Positions 16,120 through 24,319 of a stretch of 64,000 bases of DNA are shown here, one piece after another (position 1 is the stretch's first letter; each line of letters starts with the position of its first letter). Source of the DNA: Hyphomicrobiales bacterium (GTDB lineage: Bacteria > Pseudomonadota > Alphaproteobacteria > Rhizobiales > Beijerinckiaceae); contig UCBZ01000027.1 in NCBI GenBank assembly GCA_900470775.1, positions 62,001-126,000 of the forward strand, in the 5' to 3' direction. The position numbers and the translations under genes are program-made. Under the pieces are notes generated by a model, which was not told the DNA's origin, did not search any database, and worked only from the letters and a program-made list of their open reading frames with translations.

Positions 16120-16614
16120 TGTCTTATCTCCTGACTGTTCCTCGAAGCCGCTCCGTGCGGCCTCGATGGTGGTCGCTGAGGCGGCGGTTCGGCCGGCTTG
16201 CACCCGTAGGGCCGGAGCAAAGCGGAGGGCGGCGGCAGCCGAGCTTCTTGTCCCGCGAGGAGGCGTGGCACACGCCGGGGAAGAAGGTCGGCGAAGCCGT
16301 TGCTGGCCAAAGGCCAACCGACGCCAGACCCCATCAGGAGAGGCCGCATGGGGCGGTGGCGGGTAGTCACGACCGGAGAGAACGACGCGGATCGAACCGG
16401 CGCCCGGCGCCACGCACCCACCGGCCCGGCGCGCCCGCCGCCGCCAATGTCGCGATCCCCGCCCGCACCATGACAGCGCCGCCATCACGCCGGGACGCCG
16501 ACCTTCAGACGAACGCGTGAGGGTGGAGCAACAAAGAGCAGGCGGAGGGTCGAGAACTTCGGCTTGGTCGGGCTCCGGCGATCGCCGGTGCCAACCACGA
16601 CCGAAGGACCACCC
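16120..16614. other. Long gap without recognisable gene
   Basis: About 495 GC-rich bases lie between the DUF736 start and the truncated recombinase. Long open frames cross it on both strands, as expected from base composition, but I see no motif. The DUF736 promoter must lie at the left edge, after an AGGAGATAA-like ribosome-binding site just upstream of its start. Confidence 0.4.
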
Positions 16615-17202
16615 ATGCCGACAGGAATCTACGAGAGACCACCCATCATCGCCGACCGACTCCATTGGCTCAATCCGCATATCGATGGCTTCCGACCGTG
16701 GCTGGAGAGCAAAGGATATAGCGCCGCCAGCATCGTCGAGATCGTCCGGTTGCTCTCCCGCTGGGCCGAATGGACCCATGTCGCCGGGTTCGACCTTGCC
16801 AACATTGAGGCGGGCGTCGCCGCCTCCGCGGCGATGTTCCGGGGCGGCAAGAGCGCCCGCGCGCCACTCGGCGCGGCCAGGCTGTTCATCGCCTGCCTTC
16901 GCTCCGACGGGGTCCTGCCACCCGAGACGCGCCCGCCATCGCCTGAACAGCTCTGGCCGGTTCTGGCGGCTTATGGTCGGTGGATGCTCGAGCAGCGCGG
17001 CCTCACGGAATCCACGCTCGCGCTGCGCCGACCGATCATCGTCGATCTTCTCAAGGCGCTGGGCGATGATCCGACTGCGTACACGGCGGTCGCCGTGCGC
17101 GGCTTCGTGCTGGGGCGGGCAGCTCGGCATGGCCGCGGACGTGCCCAGGCCATCGCGAGCACCACGCGCTCGTTCCTTCGCCACCTGGTCGCGGCACGAT
17201 GA
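16615..17202 (+). pseudogene. Tyrosine recombinase, N-terminal part only
   Basis: About 195 residues from ATG 16615 resemble the N-terminal SAM-like DNA-binding domain of phage-integrase-type recombinases: GFRPWLESKGYSAASIVEIV, later YGRWMLEQRGLTESTLALRR and a final STTRSFLRHLVAAR. Full-length members continue with a catalytic domain carrying Arg, His and Tyr residues, none of which follow. The frame simply stops at 17202. The downstream 300 bases show no continuation in other frames, so the catalytic part has been lost by deletion. It may once have moved this island. Confidence 0.65.
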
Positions 17203-17500
17203 CGTGCGCCTGGCGATGCTCGCGGCAAAGAAAGGTCACGTGATCTCGATGAGTATTCTGTTGACCCAGTGGGTCAGTCTGTCTCCCTGGCACCATTCCA
17301 ACCGCAGCGAAAACCCCAGAAATACGGCATGAAGTGTGGGGCTTATTGCCCGGATCTCCGCAAGAACACGCCTCCCGACACGCCGTCGGCGACGACAGGC
17401 ATGACCTTGATCGAGGGCGGCAAGGCGGACATGCTGCCGGCCGAGCCCCGGCGCGATGAACGACGCCGGCGGGTCGGTGGCGAAGACCAATAGGCAGAGC
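17203..17500. other. Gap without recognisable gene
   Basis: This stretch follows the truncated recombinase. No integrase catalytic motif or other coding signature was found. The SRAP start lies at its right end. Confidence 0.4.
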
Positions 17501-17791
17501 ATGTGCGGGCGGTTTTCACAGCATTACACCTGGGAGCAGATCCACGCTTTCAGCGAACCGCTGACGCTGGCCGAGGGCCGCGACAACCTGCAGCCGCGCT
17601 ACAACATCGCTCCGACCGCGCCGATCGACATCATCGTCGCCGCCGGCGAGACGCGCCGCCTGGCCCAGGTGCGTTGGTGGCTCGTCCCGGGCTGGTGGAA
17701 CAAGCCGCTGAAGGACGTGCCGAGTACATTCGACGCGAGGTTCCCTAGCGCCACGCGGTCGCGTCGTCGTGCGCCTCGTCCCACTCCATGA
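17501..17791 (+). pseudogene. SRAP (YedK/HMCES-like) protein, truncated
   Basis: The start MCGRFSQHYTWEQI carries the catalytic Cys2 of SRAP proteins, which form covalent bonds with abasic sites in single-stranded DNA. Further family signatures are RYNIAPTAPIDII and RWWLVPGWWNKPLKD. At about residue 80 (STFDAR) the similarity ends abruptly and an unrelated basic tail follows, so the conserved His/Glu region of the C-terminal half is missing. The break coincides with the 3' end of the convergent gene at 17745-17960, consistent with a recombination junction. Confidence 0.7.
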
Positions 17792-17960
17792 TGGCCGCGG
17801 CGAGCGCCTCAAGCTCGCGGCCCTCCGCGCTGTCCTCGACGTGTCCGGCAAGCTCGGCGACGCGTGCGGTCGCGGTCTCATAGTCTTCAAGCGTCACGAT
17901 CTTGATCGCGGCAAGCGGCGGGTCCGTGGGGATTCCTTCAGGCTCGATATCAATTCTCAT
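17745..17960 (-). CDS. Small hypothetical acidic protein
   Basis: This is a 71-residue protein with a helical core reading YETATARVAELAGHV and GRELEALAAAIMEWDEAHDD. It vaguely resembles the N-terminal region of HigA-type antitoxins (a DYE-A-A-R pattern followed by an acidic helix) but has no helix-turn-helix. Its end overlaps the tail of the truncated SRAP frame. Function unknown. Confidence 0.5.
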   Translation of the reverse strand: MRIDIEPEGIPTDPPLAAIKIVTLEDYETATARVAELAGHVEDSAEGRELEALAAAIMEWDEAHDDATAWR

Positions 17961-18008
17961 CGCGGATCTCCTGTTTGCAGGTGAAGCCGCGAAGGCCGAC
18001 CGGGTTCC

Positions 18009-18239
18009 CTAGCGAGCCTTGAATGCCTCGACGGCCGCCGTCGCCAGGTCTCCGATCGATTTCGACCGATCGGCCATCAGCCGCACCACGATGCCGCCGA
18101 GCTTGGCCTTGGCATCTTCGGCGACAGCAATGTGGTCGTCGTTCCGGATCGCTTCCCAGGCCCTGGCCTGGATCGCCTCGGCGACGAGGAGCTCTTGGGA
18201 ATTCAGGACGCCGGGGAAGCGGAAGGCAGGCATAGGCAT
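18009..18239 (-). CDS. Small hypothetical protein
   Basis: This is a 76-residue protein starting MPMPAFRFPGVLNSQELLV, with a mostly helical sequence ending GDLATAAVEAFKAR. No family is recognised. It lies 48 bases upstream of the 71-residue gene on the same strand and may be co-transcribed. It is the last gene before the tRNA. Confidence 0.5.
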   Translation of the reverse strand: MPMPAFRFPGVLNSQELLVAEAIQARAWEAIRNDDHIAVAEDAKAKLGGIVVRLMADRSKSIGDLATAAVEAFKAR

Positions 18240-18404
18240 GGTCTCGATTGCGTGGCGGCAAGATAGGGATGGCCGTCCGGACCGCAAGCCCCGTCCTACC
18301 ATGACGCGGGCAACGGGGCCCATGCTCTTATGCGGCTTGACCGCCTGGGAGCCCCGCTCGCCGAGCCCTTTTTCGTTGTCGTGGCCCCACTCGCGGCCCC
18401 AAAC

Positions 18405-18432
18405 GAAAACGGCCTCCCCGGAGGGAGGCCGT
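18405..18432 (-). terminator. Rho-independent terminator of tRNA-Val
   Basis: On the minus strand, CGGCCTCCC and GGGAGGCCG form a stem followed by TTTTCG. It lies about 27 bases past the tRNA 3' end. Confidence 0.75.
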
Positions 18433-18458
18433 AACCCCCAGCAAACACTGAGGAAATA

Positions 18459-18533
<75 letters not shown>

Positions 18534-18699
18534 GTCTGCCGCGTCGGGATATCGTCGCGGCGGTCGGAACAGGCCCTGCCGTTGCCGGCTGACCATGTTG
18601 CGAGGTGTGCGGCTATAGCCGCTCGTTTCCCGGCTTGCAAGGCGCTTTCGCGAGAAAGCGTCTCGACGCCGAAGCGCTTCGTCACAAGAGGCCTTGGCC

Positions 18700-19059
18700 T
18701 CAGGCCGCGAGCAGTTTTTCGACCTCGTTCACCAGCTCGCGCAGGTGGAAGGGCTTCGAGAGCACCTTCGCATCCTTGGGCGTCTGCGAATCGGGGTTGA
18801 GCGCGACCGCGGCGAAGCCCGTGATGAACATCACCTTGATGTCGGGATCGAGCTCGGTGGCGCGGCGCGCCAGCTCGATGCCATCCATCTCCGGCATGAC
18901 GATGTCCGTCAGCAGCAGCTCGAAGGGCTCTTCGCGCAGGCGGTTATAAGCCGAAAGCCCGTTGTCGAAGGAGGCCACGTCGTAGCCCGCATTCTGCAGG
19001 GCCTTGACCAGGAAACGGCGCATGTCGTTGTCGTCTTCGGCGAGAAGTATCTTGGTCAT
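18700..19059 (-). CDS. cpdR: Single-domain response regulator CpdR
   Basis: This is a 119-residue receiver-only protein: acidic DDND near the N-terminus, the phospho-acceptor in LLLTDIVMPEMDG, FITGFAAVALNP and the conserved Lys in LSKPFHLRELVNEV. It lacks an output domain. In Caulobacter and rhizobia, CpdR acts as a ClpXP adaptor controlled by the CckA-ChpT phosphorelay, linking degradation of cell-cycle proteins to the CtrA pathway. Length and sequence fit that family closely. It has its own transcription unit between the tRNA and the divergent amidohydrolase. Confidence 0.9.
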   Translation of the reverse strand: MTKILLAEDDNDMRRFLVKALQNAGYDVASFDNGLSAYNRLREEPFELLLTDIVMPEMDGIELARRATELDPDIKVMFITGFAAVALNPDSQTPKDAKVLSKPFHLRELVNEVEKLLAA

Positions 19060-19319
19060 GGGCCTGATGTGTCCGTCCCGTAAGGCCTGTCTTCAAGAGG
19101 TCGAAGATGCCGGCCTGGCCACCTCGCCTCATTCATTGTCTGGCGCCCGCGCCGTTTCCGGGACTAGCGCCGGCAGGGTTATCGGCCCATCCCCGTGCTT
19201 GGAACCCTGCGTTTCTATAAGGCATCACCATGGTAAACAACGGGTGAATCCTTTGCCGATGGCGGCTGCGCGCGGGGAGCGCTTCAACAGCGGCCCTTTG
19301 TGTGCTTGTGTCCAGGGGC

Positions 19320-20240
19320 ATGACCGCAGCAACTACGCCTTTCCCGCTTGGTTCCGAGGATGTCGTCGCCGAGATCGAGCGACCGTTCACGCTGTATCAG
19401 CCGGCGCTCCATATCGTGCCCGTGGTGGTCGACGTGCCTCATGCCGGGCGACGCTATCCGCGTGCCTTCGTCGAGCGGGCGCGGTTGCCGTTGCGCTCGC
19501 TGCGCCGCTCGGAGGACGCTTTCGTCGACCAGCTCTTCGCACGCAGCGTGGCGCTGGGCGCTCCGCTGCTCGTCGCCGAGTTCCCGCGCGCCTATCTCGA
19601 CGTCAACCGCGAGCCCTATGAGCTCGACCCACGGATGTTCGACGGGCGGCTGCCGGCCTTCGCCAATACCCGCTCGATGCGGGTCGCCGGCGGGCTCGGC
19701 ACGATCCCCCGCATCGTCGGGGACGGGCACGAGATCTATTTCGGGCGCATTCCGGTGGAGGAGGCGCTGGCACGGATCGAACGGCTCTACCGGCCCTATC
19801 ATGCCGGCTTGCGCGATCTGGTGCAGCGCACGCAGCGCTCCTTCGGCACCTGCATCCTGGTCGATGCGCATTCGATGCCGTCGAGCGGGCTCGACCGCGA
19901 CGGCCCGGCCAAGCCGGACATCATCCTGGGCGACCGCTTCGGCACCAGCGCGGCCGGCTACATCACCGACATCGCCGAGGCCGCCTTTGCGAAGCTCGGG
20001 CTGAGCGTGACGCGCAACCGGCCCTATGCCGGCGGCTTCATCACGGAGCATTACGGGGCGCCGAGCGCCGGCGTGCACACGCTGCAGATCGAGATCAACC
20101 GCGCGCTCTACATGAACGAGACCACGCTGATGCCGCATGCGGGCTTTGCCGCGCTCGAGCAGGCGGTTTCCTCGGCGATGGCCGATTGCTTCGCGCGCTG
20201 GAGCGGCTGGCTCGACGAGTTCCGGCAGGCGGCGGAATAG
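19320..20240 (+). CDS. N-formylglutamate amidohydrolase family protein
   Basis: The protein has 306 residues from ATG 19320 (an in-frame GTG lies 18 bases upstream; AGGGG precedes the ATG). Visible family features are the metal-binding VPHAGRRYP near residue 40, DLDVNREPYELDPRMF-type text (here YLDVNREPYELDP), ILVDAHSMPS and FITEHYG. Members hydrolyse N-formyl-L-glutamate to formate and glutamate at the end of some histidine-degradation routes, but no hut genes are nearby, so the substrate is uncertain. Confidence 0.88.
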   Translation: MTAATTPFPLGSEDVVAEIERPFTLYQPALHIVPVVVDVPHAGRRYPRAFVERARLPLRSLRRSEDAFVDQLFARSVALGAPLLVAEFPRAYLDVNREPYELDPRMFDGRLPAFANTRSMRVAGGLGTIPRIVGDGHEIYFGRIPVEEALARIERLYRPYHAGLRDLVQRTQRSFGTCILVDAHSMPSSGLDRDGPAKPDIILGDRFGTSAAGYITDIAEAAFAKLGLSVTRNRPYAGGFITEHYGAPSAGVHTLQIEINRALYMNETTLMPHAGFAALEQAVSSAMADCFARWSGWLDEFRQAAE

Positions 20241-20281
20241 GCGCGGCGGCACAGTTCGCGGCGTCGGTTGCCGACGCAACC

Positions 20282-20380
20282 CAAAAAAAGGGCCGCGCAC
20301 TTTCGTGGCGGCCCAAGTCTAGGGAGGAAACGCCCAAGGAGGGCAACGAAGGCTTGAGGTGATCGCCCCTTCGCAGTGCA
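20282..20380 (-). ncRNA. suhB/mmgR-like small RNA
   Basis: On the minus strand a putative transcript of about 100 bases runs from near 20380 to a strong terminator. It includes GTGCACTGCGAAG near the 5' end, an unpaired CGTTTCCTCCCTAG and a final hairpin of GGGCCGCC/GCGGCCC type followed by seven T. The anti-Shine-Dalgarno CCTCCC and the terminal hairpin are characteristic of the suhB (mmgR) RNA family. That family was named for its position next to suhB-like genes, and such a gene starts at 20583. A weak promoter (TTGCTT, about 16 bases, CATATT) precedes it. Boundaries are approximate. Confidence 0.6.
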
Positions 20381-20582
20381 CAATATGAAGGTGCAGCGCA
20401 AAAAAGCAAGTGGCCTTACCAAAATTGTCACGCAGCGGGCGTCGTATGGGGCATGCGCCTGACGCGGGACAAGACACGCTGAGCGTCGGGCGCCTTGCCT
20501 TTCCACGCCTGCCCGCCCATCAGGGCTGGACGACTGGATTGGTGGCGTGGCGCGGCAGCGCGGCGCAGATGTGGGGGCTTTG

Positions 20583-21371
20583 ATGAGCGCGGTCGATTTC
20601 GGAGCCTTCGTGGCTGAGCTCGCGACCGAGTCCGGCCGGGCGATCCTGCCGTTCTTCCGGGCGCATCATGCGATGGAGGACAAGTCGGCGGGCGGCGTGT
20701 TCGATCCCGTCACGGAAGCCGACCGAGCCGGCGAGAACATCATGCGCCATCTGATCAAGCGCAGCTTCCCGGCCCATGGCGTTCTCGGCGAGGAGTTCGG
20801 CAACGAGAATACCGATGCCGAATATGTCTGGGTGCTTGATCCGATCGACGGCACCCGCGCCTTCATCTCCGGCATCCCGGTCTGGGGCACGCTGATCGGG
20901 CTGACCCGGGGCGGTACGCCCGTCTACGGCATGATGCACCAGCCCTTCACCGGCGAGCGCTATTCCGGCGACGGCCGCGAGGCCCGCTACGAGGGGCCGG
21001 GGGGTGCGAAGAAGCTGCGCACGCGCCAGGCAGCCGATCTTGCTGCGGCCACGTTGATGACGACATCGCCGGCACTGTTCAAGGGCGAGGAGGCGGCCGC
21101 CTATGGCCGCGTCGAGAGCCAGGTGCGGCTCGCACGCTATGGCTGCGATTGCTACGCCTATTGCATGCTGGCCGCTGGCCATGTCGATCTCGTCATCGAG
21201 AGCGGGCTGAAGCCCTACGACATCGTCGCGCTGATCCCGATCATCGAGGGCGCCGGCGGGATCGTCACCTCATGGGAGGGCGGCAGTGCCGCCGGGGGCG
21301 GGCGCGTCATCGCCGCCGCCAGCAAGCCGCTGCATGAGGCCGCGCTCGCGCTGCTCGCCGGCCGGAGCTGA
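20583..21371 (+). CDS. hisN: Inositol-monophosphatase-family phosphatase (HisN/SuhB-like)
   Basis: This 262-residue Mg-dependent phosphatase has metal-binding motifs DPVTEADRAGE, GEEFG and WVLDPIDGTRAFISG and the second signature LKPYDIVALIPIIEGAGG, where a Trp is replaced by Tyr. The TRAF-containing loop is typical of histidinol-phosphate phosphatases (HisN), which catalyse the penultimate step of histidine synthesis. A general inositol or sugar phosphatase role cannot be excluded. The start ATG 20583 was preferred to an upstream in-frame Met at 20547 because the homologous region begins there. Confidence 0.88.
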   Translation: MSAVDFGAFVAELATESGRAILPFFRAHHAMEDKSAGGVFDPVTEADRAGENIMRHLIKRSFPAHGVLGEEFGNENTDAEYVWVLDPIDGTRAFISGIPVWGTLIGLTRGGTPVYGMMHQPFTGERYSGDGREARYEGPGGAKKLRTRQAADLAAATLMTTSPALFKGEEAAAYGRVESQVRLARYGCDCYAYCMLAAGHVDLVIESGLKPYDIVALIPIIEGAGGIVTSWEGGSAAGGGRVIAAASKPLHEAALALLAGRS

Positions 21372-22355
21372 GGGGCCTGAACTGAGGCCCGCATCCTCGC
21401 CGGGGATGAAGGCATCGAAGGCCGCCCAGAACTGGTTCCTGATCGCGTCCGTCTCCATCAGGATCTCGTGCCGCGCGGTCGGCAGGATCAGTGCCTGGCC
21501 GGTCTTGAGGCGGGCGGCGAAGCGCTCGATCGCCGGCGTCGAGACGACCCGGTCCTGACCTGCGGCGATGACCAGCGTCGGCACGCGCACCTCGCGCGCG
21601 GCCGAGGGTGCATTGAGCCGCGCCATCAGCCGGAAGGCGGTGTGGACCCAGGCGATGGTCGGGTCGCCGATGCTGAGCTGGCGGGCAGCCGCCGAGAGCG
21701 CGCTGTTGCGGGCATAGCGTTCGGGATCGCCGGTCAGCCGGTTGCCGTCGAAGGGTTTGGTCGCGATCGCGGTCTCGCCGCCGCCGGGCACGAAGGCTTT
21801 GCCGAAGCCGAGCCAGAACAGCAGGCTTGCGAGCCTGCTGGCCGGACCCGGCCGCTCGATGATGGTCAGGCCCAGCATCGGCGCCAGCGCCACCAGCCGC
21901 GAGACCGGCAGTGCATTCTGCCTGGCGGCGTCGAGGCAGATGGCCGCTCCCATGGAATGGGCGAGCACGAAATAAGGTCCGGGCAGTTTCTCGTGCATCT
22001 GCGCCATGGCGAGTGCGAGGTCATCCTCGTAGTGCCGCAGCCGCCCGACATGGCCCTTGCGTTCGCGTGAGACGAAGCGCTGCGAGCCACCCTGGCCGCG
22101 CCAGTCGAAGGCCAGCACATGAAAGCCGCGCCGGCGCAGTTCGGCTGCGGTCTCGCTGTAGCGTTCGATGAATTCGGCGCGACCCTGGACGAGGACGACC
22201 GTACCGCGGACGGCCTTCACCGTCGGGCGCCAGCTCGCGAAGCGGATTTGCGCGCGATCGCGCGTCGCCGCGAACCAGACCTTGCCATGGCCGGGCACCG
22301 GATAGTCGGGGTGAGCGAAGAGTTCCGCGTCTGGCAGAGCTGATGTCGAAGCCAT
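21270..22355 (-). CDS. Alpha/beta hydrolase (monoacylglycerol lipase / lysophospholipase type)
   Basis: This protein of about 361 residues starts MASTSALPDAELF. It has the serine hydrolase elbow HSMGAA (LAHSMGAAICL), the oxyanion region VLVQGRAEFIERY, FDWRGQGGSQR, a late acid residue in AAGQDRVVS and the catalytic His in ARHEILMETD. This is the Hydrolase_4/PldB pattern. The last 40 residues are low-complexity and run 102 bases into the convergent hisN gene, an unusual overlap. Its upstream side faces hsp20. Confidence 0.85.
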   Translation of the reverse strand: MASTSALPDAELFAHPDYPVPGHGKVWFAATRDRAQIRFASWRPTVKAVRGTVVLVQGRAEFIERYSETAAELRRRGFHVLAFDWRGQGGSQRFVSRERKGHVGRLRHYEDDLALAMAQMHEKLPGPYFVLAHSMGAAICLDAARQNALPVSRLVALAPMLGLTIIERPGPASRLASLLFWLGFGKAFVPGGGETAIATKPFDGNRLTGDPERYARNSALSAAARQLSIGDPTIAWVHTAFRLMARLNAPSAAREVRVPTLVIAAGQDRVVSTPAIERFAARLKTGQALILPTARHEILMETDAIRNQFWAAFDAFIPGEDAGLSSGPSAPAGEQRERGLMQRLAGGGDDAPAPGGTAALP

Positions 22356-22440
22356 GATGGATCTCGAAGCTCCGGCCGCTGTCGAATCGGCGCGCCCACT
22401 GCGGGACGAACGGTCTCGGTTATGCCTGCCGCAACGGCCT

Positions 22441-22469
22441 CTTGAAAAGCCGAAAACACCTTCCCAATT
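22441..22469 (+). promoter_or_regulatory. Putative RpoH (sigma-32) promoter of hsp20
   Basis: CTTGAAA at 22441-22447 and CCCAATT at 22463-22469 are spaced 15 bases apart, close to the CTTGAAA / CCCCAT pattern of alphaproteobacterial heat-shock promoters. Transcription would start near 22477, leaving about 95 bases of leader. Confidence 0.55.
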
Positions 22470-22477
22470 CAATGCTG

Positions 22478-22570
22478 CGCAGGCCTCAAACCGGCTGCGC
22501 GAACCTGAACCAGGCCCGCGCTCATGCCGAGGCGGGCTGGACGAAAACGTCGCTTCCTTTGGAGGACATC
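22478..22570 (+). promoter_or_regulatory. Putative ROSE RNA thermometer
   Basis: The leader of the small heat-shock gene ends with TCGCTTCCTTTGGAGGACAT before the ATG. The Shine-Dalgarno GGAGGA can pair with the upstream TCGCTTCC across a short UUU loop, with imperfect pairing. This matches the UYGCU-to-SD hairpin of ROSE elements that repress hsp20 genes in rhizobia at low temperature. Upstream bases can form further GC-rich stems. The length fits the known class. Confidence 0.6.
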
Positions 22571-23044
22571 ATGCGTCACTTTGATCTTTCCCCGCTTTAT
22601 CGTTCGACCGTCGGCTTCGACCGCCTGTTCTCGCTGCTTGACCAGGCGACCAGCGCCGAGGCCGCCCCGACTTATCCGCCCTACAACATCGAGCGCACTG
22701 CCGAGAACGCCTACCGCATCAGCATCGCGGTCGCGGGCTTTGGCGAGGGCGACCTTGCCATCGAGAGCAAGGAGAACGCGCTCACCGTGCGCGGCGAGAA
22801 GCAGGCCAACGACAATGGCGAGCAGCGCGAGGTCCTGCATCAGGGCATCGCGGCGCGCGCCTTCGAGCGTCGCTTCCAGCTTGCCGACTATGTGCAGGTG
22901 ACCGGCGCCGGCCTCGAGAACGGGCTGCTCCACATCGATCTCGTTCGCGAGATTCCCGAGGCCAAGAAGCCCCGCCAGATCGCGATCGGCGGCGGCAAGG
23001 CCAAGGTGCTCGAAGCCAAGGTCGAGACCGCCAAAGCTGCGTAG
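22571..23044 (+). CDS. Small heat-shock protein Hsp20 (IbpA-like)
   Basis: This 157-residue ATP-independent holdase starts with MRHFDLSPLYRSTVGFDRLF, the usual class A rhizobial Hsp20 opening. The alpha-crystallin domain (about 40-130) contains YPPYNIERTAENAYRISIAV, LAIESKENALTVRGEK and GLLHIDLVREIPE. The C-terminal IxI motif is IAI at about residue 137. Heat-dependent control is suggested by the RpoH-like promoter and ROSE-like leader. It is monocistronic, with a terminator at 23090. Confidence 0.95.
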   Translation: MRHFDLSPLYRSTVGFDRLFSLLDQATSAEAAPTYPPYNIERTAENAYRISIAVAGFGEGDLAIESKENALTVRGEKQANDNGEQREVLHQGIAARAFERRFQLADYVQVTGAGLENGLLHIDLVREIPEAKKPRQIAIGGGKAKVLEAKVETAKAA

Positions 23045-23089
23045 CATTGCAAGGTCGCGTAATCCGCAGCCAGTGCCTGCCTGAACAGG

Positions 23090-23125
23090 AAGGGCGCTTT
23101 TGGGAAACCGGAAGCGCCCTTTTTG
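23090..23125 (+). terminator. Rho-independent terminator of hsp20
   Basis: AGGGCGCTT and AAGCGCCCT form a 9-base stem around a TTGGGAAACCGG-like loop, followed by TTTTGG. It lies about 45 bases after the stop codon. Confidence 0.8.
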
Positions 23126-23166
23126 GTGTCTCGATGTTAGATTATGATGGTTTCTCTCGGAAACAC

Positions 23167-23274
23167 GCCGTCATCCTGGGCGACCGAAGGTCGTCCCGGG
23201 ATTCATCGTAGAGCGTCGGAGCCTTCCGATGGATCCCGGAGCTGCGCGGCTTCGCCGCTTGTCCAGGATGACGC
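23167..23274. repeat. Intergenic palindromic repeat, family A copy 1
   Basis: This repeat of about 108 bases begins CGTCATCCTGGGCGACC and ends GTCCAGGATGACG, with partly complementary ends. It is nearly identical to 60130-60237, the main difference being in the centre. Confidence 0.85.
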
Positions 23275-23301
23275 GGTATTTCCGAAAATTGCGCAATCGA
23301 T

Positions 23302-24234
23302 TCAGTCCATCGGCGTGACCGGCACCTCGGGCGTTTCCGGCTTGGGCGTCGTGGGCGTCGCATCCTCCGTCTGGACCGGCGGGAGCTGCGCCGGGATGCC
23401 GGGCTGCTCGGTGCGGGCGAGCGGCGGCTCGCGCTCGGTCTTCTCGGTGCCACGCACGTCGCTGGGATTGACCAGCCGGGGTTTCTCGGCGCCCGTGGCG
23501 GGGTCGCTGGGGCCCGGTGTCGGCACGGCCGGCGTTGCGGGTGAGGGCGGCACCACGGTCGCGGGCGCGGTCGCGGCAGCAGGCGGTTTTTCGGCAGGCG
23601 GTGCGGGCTCGGCGCGCGGTGGTGCCGCCGGCGAGGGCGGGCTTTGTGTCGCAGGTGCGCTGGCTGCGGCCGGCGGCTTCTCCGTGGGTGGCGCAGGTTC
23701 GGCATGCGGCGGGGCGGCCGGTGCCGGCGGCACCACCGTTGCCGGCGCATTGGCCTGGCCTGGCGGCTTCAGCGAAGTCGGCCGTTGCGGCGGGCGCGGC
23801 GCGACGCGTGGGGGGCGGATCTCGTCGCTAGGGTCGATGCGGGCGACGCGCGGAGCGCGGGGCGGCCCTTGCAGCACGATCTCGTCGAGCAGCCGGCCGC
23901 TATAGGGATCGACGATCAGCCGCACGCGGCTGCCGGACCGCGTCCGGCCGTCGATCACGTAAGCGGAGCCTGTCGCCGTCAACGCGGTGCGATCGACCTG
24001 GGCGAGGCCGAAATCGCGCGCCGCGATGCGACCAATGGCGCGCGACGGAATTTGCGCGGGCGGTCGCGGTGCGGCGTAGCGATAGCTGTAGCCAAAACGC
24101 TGTTCGAGATAGGGCGCGTCTTCTTCATAGAGGTACATCTGGGCCGATGCGGCGCCGGCGGTGCCGGCCAATGCGCCGGCAACCGCCAGGCCCATCAACG
24201 CGGTACGTTTCGGCGCGGTCGAACGAAATGCCAT
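23302..24234 (-). CDS. Secreted proline/alanine-rich protein
   Basis: The protein has about 310 residues. The signal peptide MAFRSTAPKRTALMGLAVAG is followed by a hydrophobic run and ASAQ cleavage-like site. A folded segment of about 100 residues (YSYRYAAPRPPAQIPSRAIG, DGRTRSGSRVRLIVDPYSGR) precedes a long Pro/Ala-rich tail with three imperfect repeats of EPAPPxEKPPAAA followed by APATVVPPSP-type text. The start 24234 is favoured because AAAGGG lies at the right distance; a Met two codons upstream has none. No enzymatic motif is seen. It may be a periplasmic or wall-associated protein. Confidence 0.75.
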   Translation of the reverse strand: MAFRSTAPKRTALMGLAVAGALAGTAGAASAQMYLYEEDAPYLEQRFGYSYRYAAPRPPAQIPSRAIGRIAARDFGLAQVDRTALTATGSAYVIDGRTRSGSRVRLIVDPYSGRLLDEIVLQGPPRAPRVARIDPSDEIRPPRVAPRPPQRPTSLKPPGQANAPATVVPPAPAAPPHAEPAPPTEKPPAAASAPATQSPPSPAAPPRAEPAPPAEKPPAAATAPATVVPPSPATPAVPTPGPSDPATGAEKPRLVNPSDVRGTEKTEREPPLARTEQPGIPAQLPPVQTEDATPTTPKPETPEVPVTPMD

Positions 24235-24319
24235 GGTCATCCCTTTCAAGGACTGAAAGTCAGGCTTTCAGTCTTCGTTAGGGATTGCGGCATGCATGGG
24301 GCTGGAATCGTGACGGAGT

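Noticed and set aside
14535..16421. 628-codon minus-strand frame over the primase-helicase gene
   Set aside because: The coding-strand product has clear primase and helicase motifs. The antisense product has none and begins in low-complexity sequence.
16517..17332. 271-codon frame overlapping the recombinase remnant
   Set aside because: It shows no motif; the recombinase N-terminal domain is in the neighbouring frame.
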